Positions 27,817 through 37,205 of a DNA stretch of 64,000 nt are shown here, piece after piece. How positions within the stretch are numbered: the stretch's first letter is position 1; every line of letters starts with the position of its first letter. This DNA comes from Anaerococcus vaginimassiliensis. GTDB lineage: Bacteria; Bacillota; Clostridia; Tissierellales; Peptoniphilaceae. The notes under the pieces were generated by a model. That model ran no database searches and was not told the origin of the DNA. It worked only from the letters and a program-made list of their open reading frames with translations. The position numbers and the translations under genes were made by a program. The DNA lies in NCBI RefSeq assembly GCF_900626155.1, contig NZ_LR130844.1, positions 1,570,880-1,634,879 of the forward strand. The letters are read 5' to 3'.

Positions 27817-28255
27817 ATAATTTGTATACATATACTTCTTCGTCGATTTGCTTAAAACCTACAGCTTCAAACATTTTTCTGCTTTGATGATTAAAAGCGT
27901 AAATTTTTGCCATGACAGATTTTGATCCCTTTTCTTTTGCTAATTCCAAAATCTTTTTGACACAATTTCGTCCTATGTATTTGTTTTGAAATTCTTTACA
28001 CACAACTATTGCTACTTCATTGTCATTACTCAAGGAGATATCTCCAACTAATTCATTTTTATATTCAATGTAGTATAATGTCCCGTGTGTATTCAAATAA
28101 TTGTACATTTTTTTAAGTCTTTCAATATCGTATAAGAAATCTATGTTGTCGACTTGTTTGCATACATCTTTATCTTCGTACCACTTCAAAGTTGTTTCAT
28201 AGTTTTCAAAATATGGTACAAGTTTTATATTTTCATTAACGATAATTTTATTCAT
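27815..28255 (-). CDS. GNAT-family N-acetyltransferase
   Basis: 146 residues. Acetyl-CoA motif QNKYIGRNCVKKI follows the VAIVVCKEF strand; SRKMFEAVGFKQ is the typical C-terminal signature. The N-terminal NIKLVPYFENYETTLKWYEDKDV resembles RimJ/RimL-type members. Substrate unknown. It is the last intact chromosomal-looking gene before the accessory island, whose first boundary repeat starts 120 nt upstream of it. Confidence 0.85.
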   Translation of the reverse strand: MNKIIVNENIKLVPYFENYETTLKWYEDKDVCKQVDNIDFLYDIERLKKMYNYLNTHGTLYYIEYKNELVGDISLSNDNEVAIVVCKEFQNKYIGRNCVKKILELAKEKGSKSVMAKIYAFNHQSRKMFEAVGFKQIDEEVYVYKL

Positions 28256-28373
28256 GTTATTTTCCTTAATTTTATACCGTAATCTTATTAAAAATATCTA
28301 TGATAATATTGTTATTTATCTGATTAATTATGTATTTATTTCAAGCATATAAGAGTTTTTAAGCGTTCTTAAT

Positions 28374-28456
28374 TGTCAAAAACACTACAGCTTCCACATG
28401 AGTCGACTGCTCATTAAGAACTTCGAGCATTCATATCCGTATTTTGGAACATATCC
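28374..28456 (-). repeat. RlmD-tail-like boundary repeat A
   Basis: On the minus strand a GGATATGTTCC element (28446-28456; encodes DMF of the RlmD C-terminus) is followed after about 40 nt by a stretch at 28374-28406 that translates STHVEAVVFLT. These two halves match the end of rlmD genes (DMFPHT then HVETVVLLS). I read this as the leftmost, chromosome-proximal attachment scar of the island. Confidence 0.6.
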
Positions 28457-28599
28457 ATAAGCCTTTTATCAATAACATAAGGTTAAATTTAAAAGTTATC
28501 AGATGAGCAAACTTAGAATTGTAATTATTAACTCTTATAAAATATAAATTAAGTTATTATCCTCTACTATATATTTTATACTAAAGCTTAATATAAAGA

Positions 28600-28985
28600 T
28601 TAACTATGTAGTTATTTCCAAACTTTGAAAGTCTGTTTCTTTCACCACAAGATTCGTAAAAAATCTATCATAGCAATACCTTTTTAGTTGTCCTCTAATT
28701 TGAGATTCTAAGGTATGAATAAATTCATATCTATATTCTGGATTAATTTTTATCTTACTTTCTTCCTCAAATTTTCTAGAATTAAATGGTAATGAATACT
28801 TTTAAAATAATTCTTCATTAAGTTTATTCTACACAATATCGGAATCATATATATAAATTCATTAATTCATGAACCTAGCATTAATAAATCACATTTTTAA
28901 TACCCATGAAACCTCTTTATACATATTTTCTAAATCCTCAATGCAAACATTTGAAACTAGATTAAAAACTGTATCAAAGCTTTCA
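28600..28985 (-). pseudogene. Decayed class I SAM-dependent methyltransferase
   Basis: Translating the minus strand in changing frames gives pieces in the order expected for a class I methyltransferase: FDTVFNLVSNVCIEDLEN then EVSWVLK (motif around the end of the Rossmann core), LPFNSRKFEEES, and FIHTLESQIRGQLK. They are separated by stops and frameshifts. No complete ORF remains. It lies between boundary repeat A and cadD, so it is probably cargo of an older element. Confidence 0.55.
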
Positions 28986-29017
28986 TTCTCAAATGAAAAT
29001 TTTCATTAAGCAAAAAA

Positions 29018-29780
<763 letters not shown>

Positions 29781-29813
29781 AATCTTCCCACCTTTCCTTT
29801 AAATATTGGCTAA

Positions 29814-29842
29814 AGTATACTATAATAGTAGGATTTTTTCAA
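29814..29842 (-). promoter_or_regulatory. Promoter of the leader ORF and cadD
   Basis: TTGAAA (29837-29842) and TATACT (29814-29819) on the minus strand, 17-nt spacer. Confidence 0.72.
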
Positions 29843-29859
29843 GTGCGTTGACAGAAATA

Positions 29860-30195
29860 CAAAATGATAGATATTCTTATCATTGTTCCATTACCTTTAA
29901 TTAAATTTACATCACATAGGATATTATAGTCATTTTAAAGTAACTAGATATTTGTAAAAAAAGATACAATATTATTAACTGATCTCTAAAAGTTAGACTT
30001 AAAACCAACTAATAGTTGATAATTTATTTAGTTTAATTTATTTTAATATATTATATATGATTATGCTGTATATACACCCCTAAGATTTTTACTATTGATA
30101 TGTTCTCATAAGGTATTTTCCAAAAAGAAAAATGGCTTTTAAGATTTCTTTTATAATCCTAACCTCCCGTTTTAACACTTTTATAGCCTCTTATC
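29860..30195. other. Gene-free region left of boundary repeat B
   Basis: AT-rich with no supported ORF. At about 29975-29998 a TCTCTAAAAGTTAGACT stretch resembles the terminal sequence of IS3/IS150-type elements, so a solo insertion-sequence end may be present, but no transposase remains. Confidence 0.35.
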
Positions 30196-30234
30196 TTATT
30201 TTCTTGACATTAATACTACCGCCTCGACATGGAT
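30196..30234 (-). repeat. RlmD-tail-like boundary repeat B
   Basis: The minus strand translates IHVEAVVLMSRK followed by TAA. Over about 38 nt it matches repeat C at 33175-33210 at nearly all positions, including the identical core GTAGTATT-ATGTCAAGAAAATA. Repeats B and C bracket the copper resistance genes. Confidence 0.72.
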
Positions 30235-30322
30235 AATGTAAAGCAATGATAACCTTATAAATCGTACTGTGAAGAAATTGGAAAAAAACGTAATAATAGT
30301 TGATTACATTTATTAAAAATAC

Positions 30323-30379
30323 TTGACAAGATAAGTTTACAAGAGTAAACTTATTTTAAGTATTAAGTCTACAATTGTA
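30323..30379 (+). promoter_or_regulatory. copY promoter with cop-box operators
   Basis: TTGACA (30323-30328), 17-nt spacer, TAAACT (30346-30351). A perfect cop box TACAATTGTA (consensus TACANNTGTA) lies at 30370-30379, and a one-mismatch copy TACAAGAGTA at 30338-30347 overlaps the -10 region. These are binding sites for CopY, so the operon should be autoregulated and induced by copper. Confidence 0.85.
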
Positions 30380-30400
30380 AACTCAAAGGAGGGTAAGAAA

Positions 30401-30850
30401 ATGGATGCAATAGTATATAATACTCATATCACAGATGCTGAATGGGAAGTCATGCGTGTAGTTTGGGCAAATGATCGAGTAACTAGTAAAAAAGTCATTT
30501 CCATATTGCAAGAAAAAATGGACTGGACACAATCCACTATCAAAACGATCTTAGGTCGATTAGTTGGAAAAGGCGTACTAAATACAGAGCAAGAAGGTAG
30601 AAAGTTTATTTACACTGCTAATATTGAAGAGACAGAAGCCGTAAGGGATTATGCAGAAGATATTTTTAACCGTATTTGCAATAAGAAAGTCGGAAATGTA
30701 ATAGGAAGCATCATTGAAGATCATGTTTTAAGCTTCGATGATATAGATCGACTAGAAAAAATATTAGAGATGAAAAAATCTTTCGCAGTAGAAGAAGTGG
30801 ATTGCAATTGTCCAGAAGGACAATGCAAATGTCATTTACATCATCATTAA
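30401..30850 (+). CDS. copY: CopY/TcrY-type copper-responsive repressor
   Basis: 149 residues. N-terminal winged helix of the BlaI/MecI/CopY type (ITDAEWEVMRVVW, WTQSTIKTILGRLV), then a C-terminal metal site CNCPEGQCKC (CxCxxxxCxC), followed by HLHHH. Copper displaces zinc there and releases the operator. RBS GGAGGG precedes the ATG. First gene of the copY-copB operon. Codon choice is more GC-rich than in the chromosomal neighbours, suggesting acquisition from a lactic-acid-bacterium-like source. Confidence 0.95.
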   Translation: MDAIVYNTHITDAEWEVMRVVWANDRVTSKKVISILQEKMDWTQSTIKTILGRLVGKGVLNTEQEGRKFIYTANIEETEAVRDYAEDIFNRICNKKVGNVIGSIIEDHVLSFDDIDRLEKILEMKKSFAVEEVDCNCPEGQCKCHLHHH

Positions 30851-30869
30851 GAATAAGGAGGAATTTAAA

Positions 30870-32972
30870 ATGAACAATAACAACAAACATTCATCCCACA
30901 GTCACCATAATCATGGCGACATGGATCATTCAAAACATAAGCACGTAAGCACGGAAGAACATGGAGACCATAAGAATCAACATCACGACCATCATGCTGG
31001 GCATGATCACAGCGGACACAGTGGGCATGACCACCATCATCACGGGAACTTTAAGGAACTTTTCTTAAAATCATTGCCAATAGGAATCATTATTATGCTC
31101 TTATCCCCTATGGCTGGGTTTGACCTACCATTCCAGTTTACTTTTCCATATTCTGATATTGTAGTAGCTATTTTATCTACTATATTAATTATTTATGGTG
31201 GACGTCCATTCTATCAAGGGGCAGTTGACGAATTTAAACAAAAAGAACCTGGAATGATGGCTCTCGTTTCTTTAGGTTTAAGTGTTTCATATTTATATAG
31301 TATTTATACTGTAATAGCAAGCTACCTAACAGGTGAACAAATTATGGATTTTTTCTTTGAATTTGCTTCATTACTATTAATCATGTTATTAGGTCACTGG
31401 ATTGAGATGAAAGCTATTGGAGAAGCAGGAGATGCACAAGAAGAACTGGCTAAGCTAGTACCAAAAGATGCTCATGTAGTATTAGATGACGATTCAATAG
31501 AAACACGACCAGTTGCTGACTTAAAGGTAGGTGATTTAATTCGTGTTCAAGCAGGAGAAAATGTGCCAGCAGACGGAACTATCGAGCGTGGCGAATCACG
31601 TGTAAATGAAGCTCTTTTGACTGGAGAATCAAAAGCAGTTAAAAAAGGTCCTGGCGATGAAGTAATCGGAGGCTCAACAAATGGAGAAGGGGTTCTTTAT
31701 ATTAAAGTACTTGAGACAGGTGACAAGTCCTTTATCTCTCAAGTACAGGATTTAATTAGCCAAGCTCAAAGTCAACCTTCTCGTGCAGAAAATATTGCTC
31801 AAAAAGTTGCAGGGTGGCTGTTCTATATTGCAGTAACTGCCGCACTAATAGCTTTTGTAGTATGGACGCTTATAGCGGACATCCCAACGGCAGTAAAATT
31901 TGCTATCACAACATTAGTTATAGCTTGTCCTCACGCTTTGGGTCTAGCTATTCCATTGGTCACCGCTCGTAGCACAAGCTTAGGGGCAAGCCGTGGCTTA
32001 CTAGTAAAAGACCGAGAATCTTTAGAAATAGCTCAAGATGCAGATGTGATGATTTTAGATAAAACGGGTACTTTAACAACTGGTGAGTTTAAAGTATTAG
32101 ATGTAAAACTTCTTAATGACAAATATACAAAAGAGGAAATCATTTCACTATTGGCAGGTATTGAAGGAGGGTCTAGTCATCCTATTGCTCAATCAATTAT
32201 AAGTTTCGCCGAGCAGCAAGATATACGTCCAGCATCTTTTGATTCTATTGATGTTATTTCCGGTGCTGGCGTAGAAGGTAAATCCAATGGACACCAATAC
32301 CAATTAATCAGTCAAAAAGCATACGGACGTAATCTAGATATGGATATTCCAAAAGGAGCAACTCTCAGTGTCTTAGTAGAAAACGATGATGCCATTGGTG
32401 CTGTAGCTTTGGGGGATGAATTAAAAGCAACCAGTAAAGAGTTAATAGAAGCTCTTAAAAATAACAATATAGAGCCAATTATGGCAACAGGTGATAATGA
32501 AAAAGCAGCTCAAGGCGCGGCAGAAGACTTAGGGATTGAATATAGATCAAATCAATCTCCACAAGACAAGTATGAATTAGTAAAAGAACTTAAAGATGAA
32601 GGAAAAAAAGTTATCATGGTAGGTGACGGTGTCAATGATGCCCCTTCTCTTGCCATGGCAGACGTTGGTATAGCTGTCGGTGCTGGAACTCAAGTTGCAC
32701 TTGATTCAGCTGATGTCATCTTGACTCAATCCGATCCAGGAGATATTGAATCATTCATTGAATTATCACACAAAACAACTCGTAAAATGAAACAAAACCT
32801 CTTTTGGGGAGCCGGCTATAACTTTATAGCTATCCCTCTAGCTGCGGGAATTTTGGCCCCTATTGACTTCACATTAAGTCCAGCAGTAGGAGCAATCCTA
32901 ATGTCTGTGTCAACAGTCATCGTCGCCATTAATGCTATTTTATTAAGTTTAGATCCAAAAAATAACGGTTAA
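30870..32972 (+). CDS. copB: Copper-exporting P-type ATPase (CopB/TcrB type)
   Basis: 700 residues. A His-rich, Cys-free N-terminus (about 1-60; many HHxH clusters) replaces the CxxC metal domains, and the membrane metal motif is CPH (IACPHALGLA); both are hallmarks of CopB-type pumps. P-type motifs: LLTGES (actuator), DKTGTLT (phosphorylation Asp), SSHPIAQS (HP locus), MVGDGVNDAPSLA (hinge). Exports copper. Starts 19 nt after copY, AAGGAGG upstream. copA and copZ are absent, unlike the full tcrYAZB operon. Confidence 0.95.
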   Translation: MNNNNKHSSHSHHNHGDMDHSKHKHVSTEEHGDHKNQHHDHHAGHDHSGHSGHDHHHHGNFKELFLKSLPIGIIIMLLSPMAGFDLPFQFTFPYSDIVVAILSTILIIYGGRPFYQGAVDEFKQKEPGMMALVSLGLSVSYLYSIYTVIASYLTGEQIMDFFFEFASLLLIMLLGHWIEMKAIGEAGDAQEELAKLVPKDAHVVLDDDSIETRPVADLKVGDLIRVQAGENVPADGTIERGESRVNEALLTGESKAVKKGPGDEVIGGSTNGEGVLYIKVLETGDKSFISQVQDLISQAQSQPSRAENIAQKVAGWLFYIAVTAALIAFVVWTLIADIPTAVKFAITTLVIACPHALGLAIPLVTARSTSLGASRGLLVKDRESLEIAQDADVMILDKTGTLTTGEFKVLDVKLLNDKYTKEEIISLLAGIEGGSSHPIAQSIISFAEQQDIRPASFDSIDVISGAGVEGKSNGHQYQLISQKAYGRNLDMDIPKGATLSVLVENDDAIGAVALGDELKATSKELIEALKNNNIEPIMATGDNEKAAQGAAEDLGIEYRSNQSPQDKYELVKELKDEGKKVIMVGDGVNDAPSLAMADVGIAVGAGTQVALDSADVILTQSDPGDIESFIELSHKTTRKMKQNLFWGAGYNFIAIPLAAGILAPIDFTLSPAVGAILMSVSTVIVAINAILLSLDPKNNG

Positions 32973-33056
32973 CAGATCTAATGATTGAAACTCCTTAAAG
33001 TATCAAGATACAATAGTTTTATAGGAGAAAAAGAGATGTAAGTACTGGCTCTTTGT

Positions 33057-33104
33057 AAAATCGTGTTGGTAGAAGTAGATGATTTTTCTACCAACACGAT
33101 TTTT
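33057..33104 (+). terminator. Strong hairpin terminator after copB
   Basis: About 18-bp arms (AAAATCGTGTTGGTAGAA and its complement) and a T-run. GGCTCTTTGTAAAATCGTGTT just before it resembles an ISL3-family IS end, so the terminator may be the remnant of such an element. Confidence 0.8.
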
Positions 33105-33169
33105 AATTTATTATAGAACTGATTTCTATTAAAATCCTAAAAGTACCTATTTCAACAGTTTATAGCTTG

Positions 33170-34957
33170 TTATTCTATTTTCTTGACATCAATACTACAG
33201 TCTCCACATGCGTTATCTTTTGCTTGGGAACATAATTTTTTATCCTCGTCATTCTTGTGGGAGCACAATTTATCAATATCATTATCTTTGGCATTTTTTC
33301 TTTTATCCTTGAAGTTATTAGAATCTTGACTATATTTAACTCCTGTTTTGAAATAGAATGTTAAGTCATAAGGATGAACGATTCCGTCTTTGTCGATTCT
33401 GCCAACCACGACTTTATCAACTATGCTTTCAAATACTGTTCTATTAAATTCCTCTATAATTTCTTTGTTCTCTAAGATATTTTTAAATTGCTTTAGTCTT
33501 TCTTTAATGGAGTTTTCATCTTTGATAGTTAGCTCTAGTGTTTTCTTTTCATCAAGTAATTCTTCTTTTTGTTTTGTAAGTTTTTTATACTTTTTAGCAT
33601 AAACTTCTTCGTCTATACTATCTTCTAAATGAAGATCAACTAACTTTCTTTCTTGACTAATGATTCTATTTAATTGATTTTCTAACTTTTTCAAATCTTT
33701 GACTAAAGTATTATCATTTATTTCTTCTTCTACAATTTTTAAAAAGTCATCAATTACTGTTGAATCTGCATGGCATAATTGCCTATAGCTTTCAACAAAA
33801 GCTTTTTCTATTGCTGCTTCTTGTATTCCTTTTGAATGAGGGCAATATTTTTTACCTTTTTTTGTTGACCTTACACATTGCCAGTTAATTTTTTTGTAAG
33901 TTGAACTTGTGTGCCAAGTTCTTCTTGAAAGTATTTCTCCACAAAATCCACATTCCAGCATACTTGAAAAAGCGTATTGTCTTGATAGTTTCTCTCTTTT
34001 TCTATCCTTATTAGCAATGGTGTTTCTATTTTGTGCTCTCCTGAGTCTAATCTCTTGTGCCTTTTCAAAGTCTTCTTTTGATATAATTGGCTCGTGATGA
34101 TTTTCAATGTGATATTTATCAGATTCACCAAAGTTTGCTAGTCTTCTTTTTGTTATGGGATCAACTGTGAAGGTCTTTCCCATTAGAATATCTCCAATAT
34201 ACTTTTCATTTTTAATTATTCCTAACACTGTAGTATCAGACCATTTTGTTTTACCTCTAGGGGTAAGATATCCTTGTTCTTCTAGTTCCCTACCAATGAC
34301 TGAGCCACCATTGCCCTCTAAATATCTTTTAAAGATATATCTAACAATTTTGGCTTCTTCTTCATTTATAGAGATAGTTTTTGTTATAGGGTCATAGTCG
34401 TATCCAAGGCAACCTTGAAAACCAATAAGTTCCCCTTTTTCCATTTTCATTTTCAGTCCTTTTTTCACATGGGCTGAGGTATTTTCTACTTCTTGTTGAG
34501 CTACTGAACTTAATATTGTTAGTAATAGCTCTCCATCCATTGTCAAAGTATCTATATTTTCTTCTTCAAATACTACACCAACATTATTTTCCTTTAAAAG
34601 CCTTACATATTTCAAAGTATCTAATGTGTTTCTAGCAAATCTTGATATAGATTTAGTAATTATCATATCTATATCTCCATTTTGGCAATCGCTAATTAGT
34701 CTCATGAAATCTGCTCTTTTAGTTGCAGTTGTTCCTGTTGTTGCTTCATCTGCATATATACCAGCCAAAGTCCAGTTCTTATTATTTTTTATTAGATTTG
34801 TGTAATAATCAACTTGCGATTTATATGATTCAAGTTGGTCTTTACTATCTGTACTTACTCGACAATATGCTGCAACACGTTTTAATTCTAAATCTAGTGC
34901 ATTTCTATTTCTTGCTCCTGTATTTGAAGCTTTTATTAATTTTACTTTAGTATTCAT
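33170..34957 (-). CDS. Large serine recombinase 1
   Basis: 595 residues. Resolvase domain (about 28-175) with the nucleophile in AAYCRVSTDS, followed by a Recombinase domain (GCLGYDYDPITK, GYLTPRGKTKWSDTTV), a zinc ribbon (CGFCGEIL ... CVRSTKKGKKYCPH) and a coiled coil (about 420-500). This class integrates and excises mobile elements without host factors. Its last codons overlap boundary repeat C: read one frame over, the gene's end encodes HVETVVLMSRK, the RlmD C-terminus. So the recombinase sits at the element's left end, as expected for an rlmD-tail-targeting element. A 45-codon ORF lies upstream. Confidence 0.93.
   Translation of the reverse strand: MNTKVKLIKASNTGARNRNALDLELKRVAAYCRVSTDSKDQLESYKSQVDYYTNLIKNNKNWTLAGIYADEATTGTTATKRADFMRLISDCQNGDIDMIITKSISRFARNTLDTLKYVRLLKENNVGVVFEEENIDTLTMDGELLLTILSSVAQQEVENTSAHVKKGLKMKMEKGELIGFQGCLGYDYDPITKTISINEEEAKIVRYIFKRYLEGNGGSVIGRELEEQGYLTPRGKTKWSDTTVLGIIKNEKYIGDILMGKTFTVDPITKRRLANFGESDKYHIENHHEPIISKEDFEKAQEIRLRRAQNRNTIANKDRKREKLSRQYAFSSMLECGFCGEILSRRTWHTSSTYKKINWQCVRSTKKGKKYCPHSKGIQEAAIEKAFVESYRQLCHADSTVIDDFLKIVEEEINDNTLVKDLKKLENQLNRIISQERKLVDLHLEDSIDEEVYAKKYKKLTKQKEELLDEKKTLELTIKDENSIKERLKQFKNILENKEIIEEFNRTVFESIVDKVVVGRIDKDGIVHPYDLTFYFKTGVKYSQDSNNFKDKRKNAKDNDIDKLCSHKNDEDKKLCSQAKDNACGDCSIDVKKIE
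33175..33233 (-). repeat. RlmD-tail-like boundary repeat C
   Basis: 33175-33210 on the minus strand translates HVETVVLMSRK then TAG, in a different frame from the recombinase gene it overlaps. ATGTTCCC at 33226-33233, 15 nt before it, corresponds to the MFP half. Best preserved copy of the repeat in the window. Confidence 0.75.
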
Positions 34958-35012
34958 TTTACCTCCTTCCCATTTTGTGTCTTTCTACAGTGTTATTATA
35001 TCACAAGATTAA

Positions 35013-35150
35013 TTACTTTCTATTCATCTTTTTATAATCTTTTTCTAATCTGTTTTTAATTTTTGTATATTCCTTATCATTAATTAATTTAAGATCATAA
35101 AGTCTACATAACATAGCAACTCTCATACTGTAAATCTTTATTGCTTGCAT
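35013..35150 (-). CDS. SHOCT-like small protein upstream of recombinase 1
   Basis: 45 residues from ATG at 35148-35150, preceded by TAGGAGG. The C-terminal LYDLKLINDKEYTKIKNRLEKDY has the SHOCT-like pattern (short helix, 'L-I-x-x-x-E-Y/F', amphipathic helix). Ends 55 nt before the recombinase start; a -10 TATAAT lies in that gap, so the recombinase may also have its own promoter. Possibly an accessory or regulator of recombination; inference. Confidence 0.62.
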   Translation of the reverse strand: MQAIKIYSMRVAMLCRLYDLKLINDKEYTKIKNRLEKDYKKMNRK

Positions 35151-35385
35151 TTTAACCTCCTATGTAAGTTGATTTTTTTATCTTGGTTAGTGGATTAAAT
35201 TTGATATATTCTAATCTCACATAATCAATTTCAAGAATCTTCACACTTCAAAGTATTTTGATTTTTATAAAAAGATGATAAAACACCCCTCACTTTATAA
35301 AGTGAAATTTGCCCTCTTTGGTAACCAGAATTTTTATTTTTCTATAGTATTTTTGAGTTTTAATGTTAAATTGAACATAAAAAAT

Positions 35386-35415
35386 GAGGACTTATGCACA
35401 TAGGCATAAATCCTC
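35386..35415 (-). terminator. Terminator of the ABC/ECF uptake operon
   Basis: GAGGACTTATGC/GCATAAATCCTC arms with one mismatch; ATTTTTTATG follows on the minus strand. The stretch 35160-35380 has no ORF; 35283-35325 resembles 63697-63738 near the right end. Confidence 0.82.
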
Positions 35416-35459
35416 TAATCTAAATTTTTCTATTCAAAGACTTTAAATCTTTCTTCCTA

Positions 35460-37205
35460 TCAATTATTTAATTTCCATGATTCTGCCTTAGCTTTTGCAT
35501 TTATAAGGTCTGAATAAAGTCCATCATTCTTAATCAGTTCTTCGTGATTTCCACGTTCTACTATTTCCCCATCTTTTAAGACTAAAATCTGGTCAGCATT
35601 TCTAATTGTCTTTAGTCTGTGGGCAATCATAATTACCGTCTTATTTTTTGTTAATGATTCTATTGCTTCTTTAAGTTTATCTTCATTTTCTGGATCTATA
35701 TTTGCAGTTGCCTCATCAAAGATAATTATGTCTGCATCTTTTAGCATAGCTCTTGCAATGGAAATTCTTTGTTTTTCTCCACCAGATAGACTTGCTCCAC
35801 CTTCTCCGATGATAGTGTCATAGCCTTCTGGTAAAGCTTCTATAAATTCATGACATCTTGCTTTTTTTGCAGCTTCTACAACTTCTTCATGGCTTGCATT
35901 TTGTTTTCCAAATTTTATATTGTTCTCAATCGTATCTTCAAAGAGATATACATCTTGAAATACCATGGAAATAGAATTCATTAAGTTTTCTATCTTATAG
36001 TCCTTTATATTTTTTCCACCAATTAAAATCTCGCCAGAATTTACATCCCAAAATCTTGCTATGAGATTACAAAATGTAGTCTTACCAGATCCAGATGGAC
36101 CAACTATGGCAGTCATGGTATTTTCTTTTATCTCTGCTGATACATTTTTTAAAATTGGTCTATCATCATAGGAAAATGATACATTTTTAAAGTCTATGTT
36201 GTGATTTTTTATAGACTCTGTAATACTTCCTTCTCTCATATCAGGCATTGAGTCTATAAAACCTACAGAATCTATGGCATTTTCGCAAGCTCTTAGGATT
36301 GCCATGTTTGATCCTGCCCCGATTAAGCCTTCAAAGATAATAAATGATGCTATAATCATAAGAATTGTTTCAGCAAGTGGAAGTTCACCAGATAAATTTA
36401 ATTTTAATGATACATAGACCATAGCTACTGTTGTTATTCCCATTACAATTCTTTGAATAACTGTGTATGGTGCTACAGATTTTTCTAGGTCTAAGAGTAT
36501 TCTTGATGTATCTTTTATAGACTTTCTTAAAGCTCTGTTATTTTCTCCACCAAGATTATAGGATTTTATAACCTGCATTCCTTGTAAAGTTGCTAATACT
36601 TCTTTTGTAAGTCTTGTTTGTGTTTCTGTCATTTTGTCTGCATTAGCTGATGATTTTTTCTCCATCATTGATGTAACGATGAAAAATACTATCACACCTG
36701 CTACAGCAACCAGTCCTACTTTTACGTTAAAAATTAAAGTTCCAAGGACAAAGACTAAAGTATTTAAAACTCCACCAAGTACAAGAACCAAAAGCATAGG
36801 CACCCACATTTCTGCTTGGGAAAGTGAAGATGTAGCAATAGTAGTTAATCTTCCTAGTGAAAAGCTTGAAAAGAAACCCATAGGAACTCTTTTTATTTTT
36901 TCTCCTATTTCTATTCTCTTATGGGCTGCCATAAAATATCCAGCGTGTGTTTGTGCCATTTGTGATGATTTTTGTGTCATTATCTTTCCAACAAGGGATA
37001 TAACTAATATTCCAAGACAAATAAAGATAGCCTTATAGTCTAAAGTTTTAGAGAGTATATTTACCAACATATAGTAAATTGCACCAAATTGTAGAGCATT
37101 AAATACTGCATGAAAGAATCCAGCCAGAATAGATTTTTTAATATTTGCTTGTTCTTCCTTAGAAAAATTCCATATCTTTTTAAACACCTTAAGCATTTTC
37201 ATCAC
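35460..37205 (-). CDS. ABC transporter, half-transporter of the YbtP/YbtQ-like pair (second)
   Basis: 581 residues: six-helix exporter-type membrane domain (about 20-310) and nucleotide-binding domain with Walker A GPSGSGKTTF, signature LSGGEKQRISIARAM, Walker B IIIFDEATA and switch HRL. It overlaps the first half-transporter by 17 nt, indicating a heterodimer. Exporter-fold pairs in this context (with AraC, TetR and ECF genes) are known as siderophore importers of the YbtPQ/IrtAB type and occur in the equibactin cluster of Streptococcus equi. A drug exporter is the alternative. Confidence 0.88.
   Translation of the reverse strand: MMKMLKVFKKIWNFSKEEQANIKKSILAGFFHAVFNALQFGAIYYMLVNILSKTLDYKAIFICLGILVISLVGKIMTQKSSQMAQTHAGYFMAAHKRIEIGEKIKRVPMGFFSSFSLGRLTTIATSSLSQAEMWVPMLLVLVLGGVLNTLVFVLGTLIFNVKVGLVAVAGVIVFFIVTSMMEKKSSANADKMTETQTRLTKEVLATLQGMQVIKSYNLGGENNRALRKSIKDTSRILLDLEKSVAPYTVIQRIVMGITTVAMVYVSLKLNLSGELPLAETILMIIASFIIFEGLIGAGSNMAILRACENAIDSVGFIDSMPDMREGSITESIKNHNIDFKNVSFSYDDRPILKNVSAEIKENTMTAIVGPSGSGKTTFCNLIARFWDVNSGEILIGGKNIKDYKIENLMNSISMVFQDVYLFEDTIENNIKFGKQNASHEEVVEAAKKARCHEFIEALPEGYDTIIGEGGASLSGGEKQRISIARAMLKDADIIIFDEATANIDPENEDKLKEAIESLTKNKTVIMIAHRLKTIRNADQILVLKDGEIVERGNHEELIKNDGLYSDLINAKAKAESWKLNN

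Noticed and set aside
32998..33056. A small ORF (copZ) after copB
   Set aside because: A GGAG-like site precedes an ATG followed immediately by a stop; no MxCxxC sequence exists here.
33871..34131. 86-codon minus-strand ORF inside recombinase 1
   Set aside because: Lies wholly inside the zinc-ribbon region of the recombinase in another frame; low-complexity product and no RBS.
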